DNA of 49,322 nucleotides from Bradyrhizobiaceae bacterium. Its GTDB lineage: Bacteria; Pseudomonadota; Alphaproteobacteria; Rhizobiales; Aestuariivirgaceae. The notes below the pieces were generated by a model. The model did not search any database and was not told where the DNA came from. It saw only the letters and a list, made by a program, of their open reading frames with translations. Position 1 is the first letter of the stretch. The number at the start of each line of letters is the position of its first letter. The stretch covers positions 1 to 49,322 of the forward strand of contig CANJMQ010000026.1 of the NCBI GenBank assembly GCA_947475225.1. The letters are read 5' to 3'. Shown here one piece after another: positions 23,860-32,784 of the stretch. A program made the translations under genes and the position numbers.

Positions 23860-24132
23860 TTACTGCATCGCCATCTTCAGGCACTGGCCAGCGGCCATGG
23901 CGGCCGGCTTGGCGGCAGACCTCGGAACCTGGCCCGAGGTGACGAGCGACTTGGTCGTCGCGGTCACGACGGCACGGAGGTCGGCCGTCGGCGAAACCTG
24001 CGGCAGCGCGGAGTTGAAGATCAGCTGGCCGTTGGCGTCGAGGCTGGCAGCACAGCTCTTGGCTTCGGCGGCACCGGCGAAGGCCGGGGCGGCGCTGAGG
24101 GCAAGAAGGGCGAGGGCGGTGATGATGCGCAT
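23860..24132 (-). CDS. Small secreted protein, unknown function (90 aa)
   Basis: This 90-aa protein has a clear Sec signal, MRIITALALLALSAAPAFAGAA, with cleavage after AFA. The mature part of about 70 residues contains two cysteines (KSCAASLD near the start and GQCLKMAMQ near the end), which may form a disulfide in the periplasm. AAAGGAC precedes the ATG and an intrinsic terminator follows, so it is a well-defined single-gene transcript. I do not recognise a named family. It is adjacent to, but not overlapping with, dksA. Confidence 0.75.
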   Translation of the reverse strand: MRIITALALLALSAAPAFAGAAEAKSCAASLDANGQLIFNSALPQVSPTADLRAVVTATTKSLVTSGQVPRSAAKPAAMAAGQCLKMAMQ

Positions 24133-24253
24133 CGGAATGTCCTTTCGAAAATGCGTTCCGGCAAACTCCTAGCGGGGCGCGCGGAAATGGGAATCCGTAG
24201 TTCCCGAGCGTCAGGCACGAAATAAGGAAGCCACCCGCCGGCAGCCTCGTCCA

Positions 24254-24670
24254 TCAATCATCCCGGTAGACGCGCTCGCGCCGCTCATGGCGTTCCTGCG
24301 CCTCGATCGACAGCGTGGCAATCGGGCGGGCATCCAGCCGCTTGAGGCTGATCGGCTCGCCCGTCTCCTCGCAAAAGCCATAAGAACCGTCTTCGATGCG
24401 CTTCAGCGCCGAGTCGATCTTGGAGATCAGCTTGCGCTGGCGGTCGCGGGTGCGCAACTCAAGCGAACGGTCGGTCTCGGAAGAGGCACGGTCCGCCAGA
24501 TCCGGCAGGACGTGATTCTCGTCCTGCAGGTGAGCGATGGTTTCCCTGCTTTCCTTCAGTATCTCTTCCTTCCAGGTCAGAAGCTTCGCCCGGAAGTATT
24601 CGCGCTGCCGTTCATTCATGAACGGCTCGGCGTCACTGGGTTTGTAGGCTTCGTCGACTTCTGCAGCCAT
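24254..24670 (-). CDS. dksA: RNA polymerase-binding transcription factor DksA
   Basis: This 138-aa protein has coiled-coil helices around residues 25-95 (NERQREYFRAKLLTWKEEILKES, ADRASSETDRSLELRTRDRQRKLI) carrying the DxxxA-type tip (DLADRASSE), and the C-terminal DksA/TraR fold SYGFCEETGEPISLKRLDARPIATLSIEAQERHERRE. Only the first of the four zinc-ligand cysteines is present; the other positions are Thr, Ser and Ala. DksA works with ppGpp in the secondary channel of RNA polymerase. The start MAAEVDEAYKPSDAEPFM is preferred over an in-frame extension of 21 residues. Confidence 0.93.
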   Translation of the reverse strand: MAAEVDEAYKPSDAEPFMNERQREYFRAKLLTWKEEILKESRETIAHLQDENHVLPDLADRASSETDRSLELRTRDRQRKLISKIDSALKRIEDGSYGFCEETGEPISLKRLDARPIATLSIEAQERHERRERVYRDD

Positions 24671-24868
24671 TTCGAACTCTCTGTGAACCCCTGCTTGGGC
24701 GCGGCTTATAGCGTCAGGTCGCCCCTTCCACAATAGCCGGGTTGCGGCTTTTACGGGTCTTCCACAGACTCGCTATCACCCTGATTCTGCAACATTTTCA
24801 TGACATTTGCCAGACGCCCCCGGGAATGCCACAAAGGCCGGGGCGGGAACGGGAAGGACTTCGCACGC

Positions 24869-25714
24869 ATGCGCTTTGATGGAACAGCCGATTACGTTGC
24901 GACGGATGACCTGAAGACGGCCGTCAACGCCGCCATCGTGCTTGAGCGCCCACTCCTCGTGAAGGGCGAACCGGGCACCGGCAAGACCGTGCTGGCGCGT
25001 GAGATCGCCACCGCCATCGGCGCGCCGATCATCGAGTGGCACATCAAGTCCACCACCAAGGCGCAGCAGGGTCTCTATGAATATGACGCCGTGGCCCGCC
25101 TGCGCGACTCTCAGCTGGGCGACACGCGTGTGCATGACATCGCCAACTACATCCGCCGCGGCAAGCTGTGGGAGGCTTTCACCGCGCCCGAGCGCCCGGT
25201 GCTGCTGATCGACGAGATCGACAAGGCCGACATCGAATTCCCCAACGACCTGCTGCAGGAGTTGGACCGCATGGAATTCTTCGTCTACGAGACGGGCGAG
25301 ACCATCAAGGCCCATCGCCGCCCCATCGTCATCATCACGTCCAATAACGAGAAGGAACTCCCCGACGCCTTCCTGCGCCGCTGCTTCTTCCACTACATCA
25401 AGTTCCCCGATGCCGAGACCATGCAGGCCATCATCGATGTGCATTTTCCGGGCATCAAGAAGCGGCTGGTGTCGGAAGCGCTCAACATATTCTTCGAACT
25501 GCGTGATGTGCCGGGCCTCAAGAAGAAGCCCTCGACATCGGAACTGCTCGACTGGCTGAAGCTGCTCCTCAACGAGGACATCGATGTGGAGACGCTGCGC
25601 GAGCGCGACCCGCGCAAGGTGATCCCGCCGCTGCACGGCGCCCTCCTCAAGAACGAGCAGGACGTGATGCTGTTCGAACGCATGGCATTCATGGCCCGCC
25701 GGGAGGGCCGCTGA
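24869..25714 (+). CDS. MoxR-family AAA ATPase
   Basis: This 281-aa AAA+ protein has Walker A GEPGTGKTVLARE (about residues 32-44), the MoxR-type stretch IEWHIKSTTKAQQGLYEYDAVARLRDSQ, Walker B VLLIDEIDKAD and sensor 1 IITSNNEKELPDAFLRRC. It is the subgroup usually paired with a CoxE-like von Willebrand A protein; such a protein is encoded 8.4 kb away at 34135. The pairs act as chaperones for assembly or activation of target complexes. An in-frame ATG at 24800 is possible, but the start at 24869 follows GGAAGGAC. The ankyrin gene follows after one base. Confidence 0.92.
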   Translation: MRFDGTADYVATDDLKTAVNAAIVLERPLLVKGEPGTGKTVLAREIATAIGAPIIEWHIKSTTKAQQGLYEYDAVARLRDSQLGDTRVHDIANYIRRGKLWEAFTAPERPVLLIDEIDKADIEFPNDLLQELDRMEFFVYETGETIKAHRRPIVIITSNNEKELPDAFLRRCFFHYIKFPDAETMQAIIDVHFPGIKKRLVSEALNIFFELRDVPGLKKKPSTSELLDWLKLLLNEDIDVETLRERDPRKVIPPLHGALLKNEQDVMLFERMAFMARREGR

Positions 25715-25715
25715 G

Positions 25716-26234
25716 ATGGACGAGATCCGCGACAAGGACGAGCGCACCGAACTCCTCCTCGCCACCCGCACCAATGACGTGACGGCGGCCGCCGCCCTCA
25801 TTGCGGCAGGCGCAGACGTCAACGCCAAGGACAGAATCGCCGACACGCCCTTCCTCTATGCCGCCGCCGAGGGCCGGCTGGAGATCCTGCGCCTCATCCT
25901 CGCCACCGGCCGTGCCGATCTCGCCGACACCAACCGCTATGGCGGCAACGCGCTGATCCCCGCCGCCCATCACGGCCACCCCGAGGCGGTGCGCGCCTTG
26001 CTGAAGACGCCGATTGCCGTCGACCACGTCAACCGCCTCGGCTGGACCGCACTTCTCGAAACCATCATCCTCTCGGACGGCGGACCCACTCATCAGGACA
26101 TCATGGCGCAACTGATCGCCGCTGGCGCCGACGTGAACCTCAAGGACGGCGAAGGCGTCTCGCCGCTCATCCACGCCAGGAAGCGCGGGTATACTGAGAT
26201 GGCCAAGATGCTCCAGGCAGCGGGAGCGCGTTAG
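25716..26234 (+). CDS. Ankyrin-repeat protein (172 aa)
   Basis: This cytoplasmic protein consists almost wholly of about four to five ankyrin repeats. Recognisable units are AAAALIAAGADVNAKDRIADTPFLYAAAEGR, LEILRLILATGRADLADTNRYGGNALIPAAHHGH, PEAVRALLKTPIAVDHVNRLGWTALLETI and DIMAQLIAAGADVNLKDGEGVSPLIHARKRGY. No signal peptide is present. It starts one base after the MoxR stop, so the two are co-translated and it may be a protein-interaction partner of that ATPase. The end lies eight bases from a convergent oxidase gene. Confidence 0.9.
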   Translation: MDEIRDKDERTELLLATRTNDVTAAAALIAAGADVNAKDRIADTPFLYAAAEGRLEILRLILATGRADLADTNRYGGNALIPAAHHGHPEAVRALLKTPIAVDHVNRLGWTALLETIILSDGGPTHQDIMAQLIAAGADVNLKDGEGVSPLIHARKRGYTEMAKMLQAAGAR

Positions 26235-26241
26235 AAATCCC

Positions 26242-27537
26242 TCACCGATCGTTCCGGCTCATCCACTTCAGCGCGTGGGGAACGAACCAGGCATTGCCGC
26301 GATACCAGAACTTCGCCGGCGGCTCCGTGTCGAACACGCTCTCCCCGCCCTGTTCGCCTAAAATGCGCCGCGCGATCTTGGCGCCAAACAGCGTACCCAT
26401 CGGCACCCCCGCGAAGCAGTAGCCACTGCCGTAGTGGACGCCCTCATGGCAGCCGATGCGCGGCGTGATGTCGAAGGTTCCGCCGCATTTGCCTGTCCAC
26501 ACATGGTCGAACTGGATGCACTCCATGTCGGGAAAAATCCGCACCAGCCGCTGCTGCAACCGCTCGGCCATGATGCGCAGGTCGGCATCGACTTCGCCCG
26601 TCAGCCCGCCGAAGGTCATGCGTGTATTGTCGCCCGGCGCGATCCGCATCCAGTCGACGTTGAAGTTCCAGTCGATGAAGGTGCGGTCGCCCGGCAGCAG
26701 CGCACGCACCCGGTTCTCGCTCATCGGCGCAGTCACCGCCTGATAGGCATGGAACGGCATGATGCGCCGCTGCAGCCACGGGAATTCCTTGCCCCCATAG
26801 CCGTTGGTGGCAAACACAAGCTCGCGCGCCTCAACCTTCGAGCCCTTCACGAACACCGTGAAGCCTTGCGCTTGCCTGCGGAAGCCATGGACCGGCGTGA
26901 AAGCACAGATGGTGACGCCCGCCGCCCGCGCCGCTTCGAGCAGCCCCTGGTGATAAAGGCCTGGGTGCAACCCCGCATGGTCGGGAATGCGCACGCCACC
27001 GACGTAGTGGTCGGTCGCAATCTCGTCGCGCTGCTCCGTCCGGCTCACCGTCTGGAACGGCTCGCCCAGATGCGTTTGGCGCAAGCTGAATTCGCGCGCC
27101 ATGTCGTCATACATCTTGGAGGACGTCGCGAGCAGAAGGCGCCCCTGCTGATTGTAGTGGCAGTCGATCTTCTCGCGCTCCACCACATCCTTCACCGCGA
27201 GGAAGGCCTCCATCAGTTCGCCATAAGTGGCCTTGGCCTTGTCGAGGCCTTCCGTCTCCATGATCTCGCCGAAGGAGTGCTTCAGCGTGCGCCCGACGTA
27301 ACCTGCATTGCGGGTCGACGCGCCATGGCCCGGCTCCTTCGCCTCGAACACCGTGACCTGCCGGCCGCCGCGAGCAAGGTTGATCGCCGCATTCAGCCCG
27401 GTGATGCCGGAGCCCACGATGGCCACATCCGTGCGCTTCGGCGGAATTCCGCGCGTCTCTTCCTCATGCGGTGCGGCCCGCCACCAATAGGGGTCGAAGG
27501 ACGCGTTGTTGCTGAGCGCGCTGCTGCCAAAGGCCAT
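26242..27537 (-). CDS. FAD-dependent amine/amino-acid oxidoreductase (DAO family)
   Basis: This 431-aa flavoprotein has dinucleotide-binding DVAIVGSGITGLNAAINLARGGRQVTVFEA, then GHGASTRNAGYVG, a substrate domain with LVFATNGYGG and a C-terminal PRIGCHEGVHYGSGYCFAGVPMGTLFGAKIA. It belongs to the glycine/D-amino-acid oxidase-like (DadA/PuuB) group. The start at 27537 follows GGAAAGG by nine bases; an ATG at 27555 would overlap the upstream gene by 17 bases. It lies two bases behind a paralogous oxidoreductase, suggesting two flavoenzymes for related amines in one operon. The substrate is unknown. Confidence 0.87.
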   Translation of the reverse strand: MAFGSSALSNNASFDPYWWRAAPHEEETRGIPPKRTDVAIVGSGITGLNAAINLARGGRQVTVFEAKEPGHGASTRNAGYVGRTLKHSFGEIMETEGLDKAKATYGELMEAFLAVKDVVEREKIDCHYNQQGRLLLATSSKMYDDMAREFSLRQTHLGEPFQTVSRTEQRDEIATDHYVGGVRIPDHAGLHPGLYHQGLLEAARAAGVTICAFTPVHGFRRQAQGFTVFVKGSKVEARELVFATNGYGGKEFPWLQRRIMPFHAYQAVTAPMSENRVRALLPGDRTFIDWNFNVDWMRIAPGDNTRMTFGGLTGEVDADLRIMAERLQQRLVRIFPDMECIQFDHVWTGKCGGTFDITPRIGCHEGVHYGSGYCFAGVPMGTLFGAKIARRILGEQGGESVFDTEPPAKFWYRGNAWFVPHALKWMSRNDR

Positions 27538-27538
27538 G

Positions 27539-28828
27539 TCAGGCAGCCTTTCCATAGCGCCGCTCGTCGATGACGTCCTTCAATTGCATGTACCAGTAGC
27601 CCGCCTGCACGCCCACGCGCCCGAAGGGCCCGCCGGCCCAGTCCGGCGCATAGGGCGCAAAGCGGCGGTACTCGTCGTCCTTGGCGGCGATCGCGCGCGC
27701 CATCAGAATGCCACCCATCGCCGTGGTGTTCATGCCGTGGCCGCCGAAAGCGGTCGCCCACCATTGTCCCTGCCCGTCCGAGCCAATGAGCGGCATGAAG
27801 TGCCGCGTATAGCCCATCAGCCCCGCCCAGGCATAATCGATCCTGGGGTTGCCCAGTTCCGGGAACACCGAGACCATGTCGCCCTTCATGCGCTCGGCCA
27901 AGCGAGAAGGCTCGGAGACCCGCGTGGTGATGGCGCCACCCCACAACAGCCGCCCCTCGTCCACCAGGCGGTAATAGTTGCCAGCGCGCCTGGTATCCGA
28001 AATGGCACTCCGTGTACGGATTACATCCTGCGTCAGCGGCTCCGTCACCGCCACATACGTCGCCACGGGCAGCACCGCGCGCCCCGTCATCGCATGCAGC
28101 GTGCGGTCGAGAGAGGAGACGCAATAGACCACATTCGCTGCCCGCACGTCCCCCTGCGCAGTGCGCACCGACCACACTGCCCCCTGCTTCGCGACCGAGA
28201 CTGCCGGAGAATTCTCGTAAAACCGCGCCCCCGCCACCTCAGCCTTTTTCGCGATCATCAGCGCATAGCGCAGCGGATGCATGTGGAAGGCGGTCGGATC
28301 AAAGGACGACTGGAAATAGCGCTTTGTGTTTACCCGCGCCCGTGTCTCGGCAACGTTGAAGAACTCCATGGGCTGGCCATAGTCCCTTGTCATCTCGGCC
28401 ACCGACGCCTGCTTCTCGGCGGCGTTGGAATAGCGGATGCAGCCCTGCCAGCCGTCGCCCATCCTGATCGAGGGGTCCGTCTCCGCAATCTCGCGGCGCA
28501 CGAACTCGGTGCCGTGGCGCGACAGCTGGTAAAGCGCCTGTGCGGCGGGGAGCCCCACCCGCTTCACCACGTTCCCCATGCCCTCGGCAAAGCCGTTGGA
28601 CACGAAGCCGCCATTCCGCCCGGAAGCCCCCCAGGCCAATCGCCTGGCTTCCAGCAGCACCACGGATGTTCCCCGCCGGGCCAGTTCCAGCGCCGTCGTC
28701 AGCCCTGCCAGTCCGCCGCCGATCACACAGGCCTCGACCTCCACGCGGCCGGTCAGGGCGGGCCGCAACAGCCCCCGGTCAACCGTAGCCTCGTACCATG
28801 TCCGCTCGGAAACATTCGCGTCGATCAT
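27539..28828 (-). CDS. FAD-dependent oxidoreductase (PuuB/DadA-like)
   Basis: This 429-aa paralogue of the next gene has ACVIGGGLAGLTTALELARRGTSVVLLEA near residue 30, then WGASGRNGGFVSNGF and a C-terminal YAWAGLMGYTRHFMPLIGSDG...WATAFGGHGMNTTAMGG. It resembles gamma-glutamylputrescine oxidase-type enzymes. The start at 28828 follows GAGGGTGAGA directly; a longer frame to 28864 lacks such a site. It is first of a two-gene operon and divergent from the ATPase/metAA pair over about 60 bases. Oxidation of a secondary or N-methylated amine is plausible, but the substrate cannot be named. Confidence 0.87.
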   Translation of the reverse strand: MIDANVSERTWYEATVDRGLLRPALTGRVEVEACVIGGGLAGLTTALELARRGTSVVLLEARRLAWGASGRNGGFVSNGFAEGMGNVVKRVGLPAAQALYQLSRHGTEFVRREIAETDPSIRMGDGWQGCIRYSNAAEKQASVAEMTRDYGQPMEFFNVAETRARVNTKRYFQSSFDPTAFHMHPLRYALMIAKKAEVAGARFYENSPAVSVAKQGAVWSVRTAQGDVRAANVVYCVSSLDRTLHAMTGRAVLPVATYVAVTEPLTQDVIRTRSAISDTRRAGNYYRLVDEGRLLWGGAITTRVSEPSRLAERMKGDMVSVFPELGNPRIDYAWAGLMGYTRHFMPLIGSDGQGQWWATAFGGHGMNTTAMGGILMARAIAAKDDEYRRFAPYAPDWAGGPFGRVGVQAGYWYMQLKDVIDERRYGKAA

Positions 28829-28886
28829 TCTCACCCTCAATCGCGCCAGTTGCTCCCGCCCCATGCCTTCCGCTATGGAACGCTAC

Positions 28887-29744
28887 ATGCGCTTCACTTC
28901 AGGCAAAGACTTCGCGAACCAGCCGCAGAAAGCGGTCACCATATTCGGCATGTCCGGTGTGGGCAAGACAACGCTCTCGAACCTCCTGCAGGATTCGGGC
29001 TGGTACCACTATTCCGTCGATTACCGCATCGGCACCCGCTACATGGGCGAGCACATCGTCGACAATTTCAAGCGCGAGGCGATGCGGGTTCCCTTCCTCC
29101 GTGACCTGCTGCTGTCGGACTCGATCCACATCCAGTCCAACATCACATTCGATCACCTGAAGCCGCTCTCCACCTATCTCGGCAAGCCCGGCAATCCGGA
29201 CAAGGGCGGCATCTCCTTTGCCGAATACAAGCGCCGCCAGCGCCAGCACCGCGAGGCGGAGATTTCGGCGCTGCTCGACGTTCCCGCCTTCGTCGAGAAG
29301 TCACGCGAGATCTATCAGTACAGCAACTTCGTGTGTGATTCCGGCGGTTCGCTGTGCGAGATCGTCGATCCGATGAACCCGCTCGATCCGGTACTCTCCT
29401 GCCTCGCGAAGAACTCGCTGCTCCTCTACATTGAAGGCACGCCCGAACACACCCGCATGCTGGTGGAGCGCTTCCGCAAGGATCCCAAGCCCATGTACTA
29501 CCAGCCGCAATTCCTTGATCGGAAATGGGCAGAGTACAAGGAGATCAATTCCATCGCGAAGGACGACGAGGTTGATCCGGACGGCTTCGCCGTGTGGGGC
29601 TTCGAGCAGCTCCTTCACCACCGCATCCCGCTCTACAAGGCGATCGCCGACAATTTCGGCTACACGGTCCGAATGCGTGACGTGCCCAACGTCCAGTCCG
29701 AACAGGACTTCACCGCACTCGTCGCCAACGCCATCGAAAAGTAA
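28887..29744 (+). CDS. Conserved P-loop ATPase of unknown function upstream of metAA
   Basis: This protein of about 285 aa has Walker [12 protein letters not shown] near the N-terminus, followed by [24 protein letters not shown] and [15 protein letters not shown]. It looks like a nucleotide kinase-fold or small-molecule kinase-like protein, but I do not recognise a characterised family. Starts at 28863 and 28875 are in frame; 28887 is preferred because GGAA lies seven bases before it. Its stop is five bases from metAA, so the two are very probably one operon. No riboswitch fits in the gap. A link to methionine metabolism is inference. Confidence 0.7.
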   Translation: MRFTSGKDFANQPQKAVTIFGMSGVGKTTLSNLLQDSGWYHYSVDYRIGTRYMGEHIVDNFKREAMRVPFLRDLLLSDSIHIQSNITFDHLKPLSTYLGKPGNPDKGGISFAEYKRRQRQHREAEISALLDVPAFVEKSREIYQYSNFVCDSGGSLCEIVDPMNPLDPVLSCLAKNSLLLYIEGTPEHTRMLVERFRKDPKPMYYQPQFLDRKWAEYKEINSIAKDDEVDPDGFAVWGFEQLLHHRIPLYKAIADNFGYTVRMRDVPNVQSEQDFTALVANAIEK

Positions 29745-29749
29745 GTCAC

Positions 29750-30667
29750 ATGCCCATCCGCATCCCGAACGACCTTCCCGCCCGCCGCACGCTCGATTCC
29801 GAGGGCGTGATGGTGATGACGGAGGCCAGCGCCGCCCGCCAGGACATTCGCCCGCTGCGGATCGGCCTCCTCAACCTGATGCCCAACAAGATCAAGACCG
29901 AGACGCAGTTCGCTCGGCTCATCGGGGCGACACCGCTGCAGGTGGAACTCACCCTCGTCAAGATCACCAGCCACACCCCGAAGAATGCCAGCCCCGAACA
30001 CATGCTCGCCTTCTACGAGGACTGGGAAGCCGTGAAAGACGAGAAGTTCGACGGCTTCATCGTCACCGGCGCGCCCGTCGAGCTCCTCGACTTCAACGAC
30101 GTCAACTACTGGGACGAGCTGTCGCGCATCTATGACTGGACGCAGACGCACGTGCATTCCACCTTCAACGTCTGCTGGGGTGCGCAGGCCGCTTTGTGGC
30201 ACTTCCACAAGGTGCCGAAGCACGCGCTGCAGAAGAAGCGTTTCGGCGTCTACACCCACCGCAACCTGAGGCCCAACTCGCCTTATCTGCGCGGCTTCTC
30301 GGATGACTTCTCGGTGCCCGTCTCGCGCTGGACCGAGAACCACAAGGCCGACTTGCCCTCTGGCAAGGGGCTGGAACTGCTGATGGAGTCGGACGATGCG
30401 GGCCTCTGCCTCATCAACGACCCCGCCAGGCGCGCGCTCTACATGTTCAACCACATCGAATACGACACGACTTCGCTGTCGGACGAGTACTGGCGGGACC
30501 GCAATGCCGGGAAGACCATCGACCTCCCTGTCAACTATTTCCCCAAGAACGATCCGGAACAGCCGCCCGAGAACCGCTGGCGCAGCCACGCCCATCTCCT
30601 GTTCGGCAACTGGATCAACGAGGTCTACCAGACGACGCCCTTCGACATGGCGAAGATCGGCGGTTGA
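29750..30667 (+). CDS. metAA: Homoserine O-acetyltransferase (MetA type)
   Basis: This 305-aa MetA-family protein carries out the first committed step of methionine synthesis. Landmarks are [34 protein letters not shown]111[10 protein letters not shown], nucleophile C142 in [15 protein letters not shown] and the FNHIEYD catalytic His/Glu region. In this family the residue at position 111 sets acyl-donor choice: Gly in E. coli (succinyl-CoA), Glu in acetyl-CoA users such as Bacillus. Here it is Glu, so O-acetylhomoserine formation is predicted, although many databases label the family succinyltransferase. It directly follows the P-loop ATPase gene (five-base gap). Confidence 0.92.
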   Translation: MPIRIPNDLPARRTLDSEGVMVMTEASAARQDIRPLRIGLLNLMPNKIKTETQFARLIGATPLQVELTLVKITSHTPKNASPEHMLAFYEDWEAVKDEKFDGFIVTGAPVELLDFNDVNYWDELSRIYDWTQTHVHSTFNVCWGAQAALWHFHKVPKHALQKKRFGVYTHRNLRPNSPYLRGFSDDFSVPVSRWTENHKADLPSGKGLELLMESDDAGLCLINDPARRALYMFNHIEYDTTSLSDEYWRDRNAGKTIDLPVNYFPKNDPEQPPENRWRSHAHLLFGNWINEVYQTTPFDMAKIGG

Positions 30668-30768
30668 GGACAGCCCTCATCCGGCCTTCGACCTCCGCCC
30701 GCCCAACGGAGCGCTTTCATTTCGTCAAGAACCCAGGCTAGCCTGAGCCCCTTTGACGGGGATATGCC

Positions 30769-31287
30769 ATGCCAGACCGCCAGCTTCTGCTCCTCCGTCA
30801 TGCCAAGGCCGTGCTCGGCGAGGGGCTCGAGGATTTTGACCGGCCGCTCGCCCTGCGCGGCGAGAAGGCGGCGCAGACCATGGGCCGCTACATGGCAGAG
30901 AATGGCCTGGCGCCCGATCTCGTCCTCTGCTCGCCAGCCCGCCGCACCGCACAGACATGGGAGATCGCCGCCCACGAACTTCCACAGACGGAACTGCACC
31001 TGCTGGAGGAACTCTACGATTTCGGCAGTGGCGAAGCGCTGCTGGAGGCGATCCGCACAAGGGGCAAGATGGTGAAGCGCCTGCTGCTGGTTACCCACAA
31101 TCCCGCCACCCAGAACCTCGCCGTGGCGCTCGCCGGGTCCGGCGACAAGGCGCTGCGCCGCGAGATGATCGAGAAATACCCGACCGCCGCACTCGCGGTC
31201 CTCACCTTTTCCGGCGGCAGCTGGGCGGATACCGCCGAGGGCCAGGGCCGCCTCGGCGCCTTCATCCGGCCCCGCGAGCTGGACTAG
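30769..31287 (+). CDS. SixA-like histidine phosphatase
   Basis: This 172-aa histidine-acid phosphatase superfamily protein has the catalytic LLLRHAKA motif at residues 7-14, CSPARRTAQTWEIAA in the middle and the second catalytic His in LLLVTHNPATQNLAVAL. Its length and motifs match the SixA branch, whose E. coli member dephosphorylates phospho-histidine on phosphotransfer proteins. A general phosphohistidine or small-molecule phosphatase role is possible. It is separated from metAA by about 100 bases and from YcjX by about 36 bases. Confidence 0.86.
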   Translation: MPDRQLLLLRHAKAVLGEGLEDFDRPLALRGEKAAQTMGRYMAENGLAPDLVLCSPARRTAQTWEIAAHELPQTELHLLEELYDFGSGEALLEAIRTRGKMVKRLLLVTHNPATQNLAVALAGSGDKALRREMIEKYPTAALAVLTFSGGSWADTAEGQGRLGAFIRPRELD

Positions 31288-31323
31288 ACTTTCCCTTGCG
31301 TTGCGGGTCGAACCGCACCACTT

Positions 31324-32784
31324 ATGCGGTTGAAAGGGGTTTGGGAGATCGTCACCTTCACCGATATCGTTGACGGCACGCGCATCGCCGCGGGCGGGTT
31401 TTCGGATTTCGCCACCGGGCTGGTGAACCCCTCGGTGCGTCTGGGCGTCACCGGGCTTTCACGCGCCGGCAAGACGGTGTTCATCACCGCACTCGTCAAC
31501 GCGCTCCTGAAGGGTGGCCGCTTCCCCGCCTTCGAGGCGCTGAGCGGCGGCCGCATCACCCGCTGCTACCTGGAGCCCCAGCCGGACGACACGCTGCCGC
31601 GCTTCGCCTTCGAGAGCCACACCAGGGCGCTCTCGGGCGAGGCCCGCCACTGGCCGGAGAGCACCAGCCGCATCAGCCAGCTGCGCATCACCGCAGAATA
31701 CGAGCCGCGCGGCCTCATCGCCCGCAACCTCGGCAGCGGCAAGCTCCATATCGACATCGTGGATTATCCCGGCGAATGGCTCCTGGACCTGCCCCTGATG
31801 CGCATGAGCTTTGCCGAATGGTCAGCCGTCACGGTGGCTGCCAGTCGCGTGGCGCCGCGCCTTGAGCACGCGGGCGAGTGGCACGCGCTGCTTTCAACCC
31901 TCGATGCCACCGAACCCGCTGACGAGCAGGACGCCATCACCGCGGCCGAGGTCTTCACCGCCTATCTGGCGCGCTGCCGCAAGGACGACGTCTCGCTGTC
32001 CACCCTGCCGCCCGGCCGCTTCCTGATGCCGGGTGACTTCAAGGGCTCGCCGCTGCTCGCCTTCGCACCGCTCGACATTGCTCCTGACACGGAGCTTCCG
32101 AAAGGCTCGCTCGGCGCGCTGATGGAACGGCGCTACCAGGCCTATGTGTCCACCATCGTGAAGCCCTTCTTCTATGGCCACTTCGCCCGGCTTGACCGGC
32201 AGATCGTGCTGGTTGATGCGCTGACCGCGCTCAATGCCGGGGCCTCGGCGGTAAAGGACCTGCAGCACGCGCTGGCCGATATCCTCTCCTGCTTCCGGCA
32301 GGGGCAGAACTCGATCCTGTCGAACCTCTTCGGTCGCCGCATCGACAAGGTGCTGTTCGCCGCAACCAAGGCGGACCTGCTGCACCACACCAGCCATGAC
32401 CGGCTCGAGAACATCCTCAAGCTCATCGTCGAGCAGGCAATCACAAACGCCGAGTATTCCGGCGCCACCATCGATGTCGCAGCACTCGCCGCCATCCGCG
32501 CCACGCGCGAGGCGAGTGTGAGGCAGAAGGGCGAGACGCTGGAATGCATCGTCGGCACGCCGCTGGCGGGTGAGACGGTGGGCGGCACCACGTTCGACGG
32601 CAACACCGAAGCGGCGATCTTCCCCGGCGACCTGCCGAAGGATGCGCAGAAGGCACTGGACGGCTCGCTCGAAGGCAGCCTCAAGTTCGTGCGCTTTCGC
32701 CCGCCCCTGCCGAAGGATGGCACCTGGCCGGCGATCCGCCTCGACCGCACCATGGAATTCCTGCTGGGAGACCGCTTCCAATGA
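31324..32784 (+). CDS. ycjX: YcjX-family P-loop protein (DUF463)
   Basis: This 486-aa protein of the DUF463/YcjX family, a conserved GTPase-like stress-associated group, has Walker A GLSRAGKT at residues 44-51, IDIVDYPGEWLLDLPLM (switch 2-like), and a KxD-type base motif in LFAATKADLL. The start lacks a good ribosome site. The stop overlaps the YcjF ATG (ATGA), the same pairing as in E. coli, where ycjX and ycjF belong to the phage-shock (psp) regulon. No psp genes are seen here. Confidence 0.9.
   Translation: MRLKGVWEIVTFTDIVDGTRIAAGGFSDFATGLVNPSVRLGVTGLSRAGKTVFITALVNALLKGGRFPAFEALSGGRITRCYLEPQPDDTLPRFAFESHTRALSGEARHWPESTSRISQLRITAEYEPRGLIARNLGSGKLHIDIVDYPGEWLLDLPLMRMSFAEWSAVTVAASRVAPRLEHAGEWHALLSTLDATEPADEQDAITAAEVFTAYLARCRKDDVSLSTLPPGRFLMPGDFKGSPLLAFAPLDIAPDTELPKGSLGALMERRYQAYVSTIVKPFFYGHFARLDRQIVLVDALTALNAGASAVKDLQHALADILSCFRQGQNSILSNLFGRRIDKVLFAATKADLLHHTSHDRLENILKLIVEQAITNAEYSGATIDVAALAAIRATREASVRQKGETLECIVGTPLAGETVGGTTFDGNTEAAIFPGDLPKDAQKALDGSLEGSLKFVRFRPPLPKDGTWPAIRLDRTMEFLLGDRFQ

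Noticed and set aside
29745-29749. SAM riboswitch upstream of metAA
   Set aside because: Only five bases separate metAA from the upstream ATPase gene, leaving no room, and no SAM-II-like fold was recognised before the ATPase gene.
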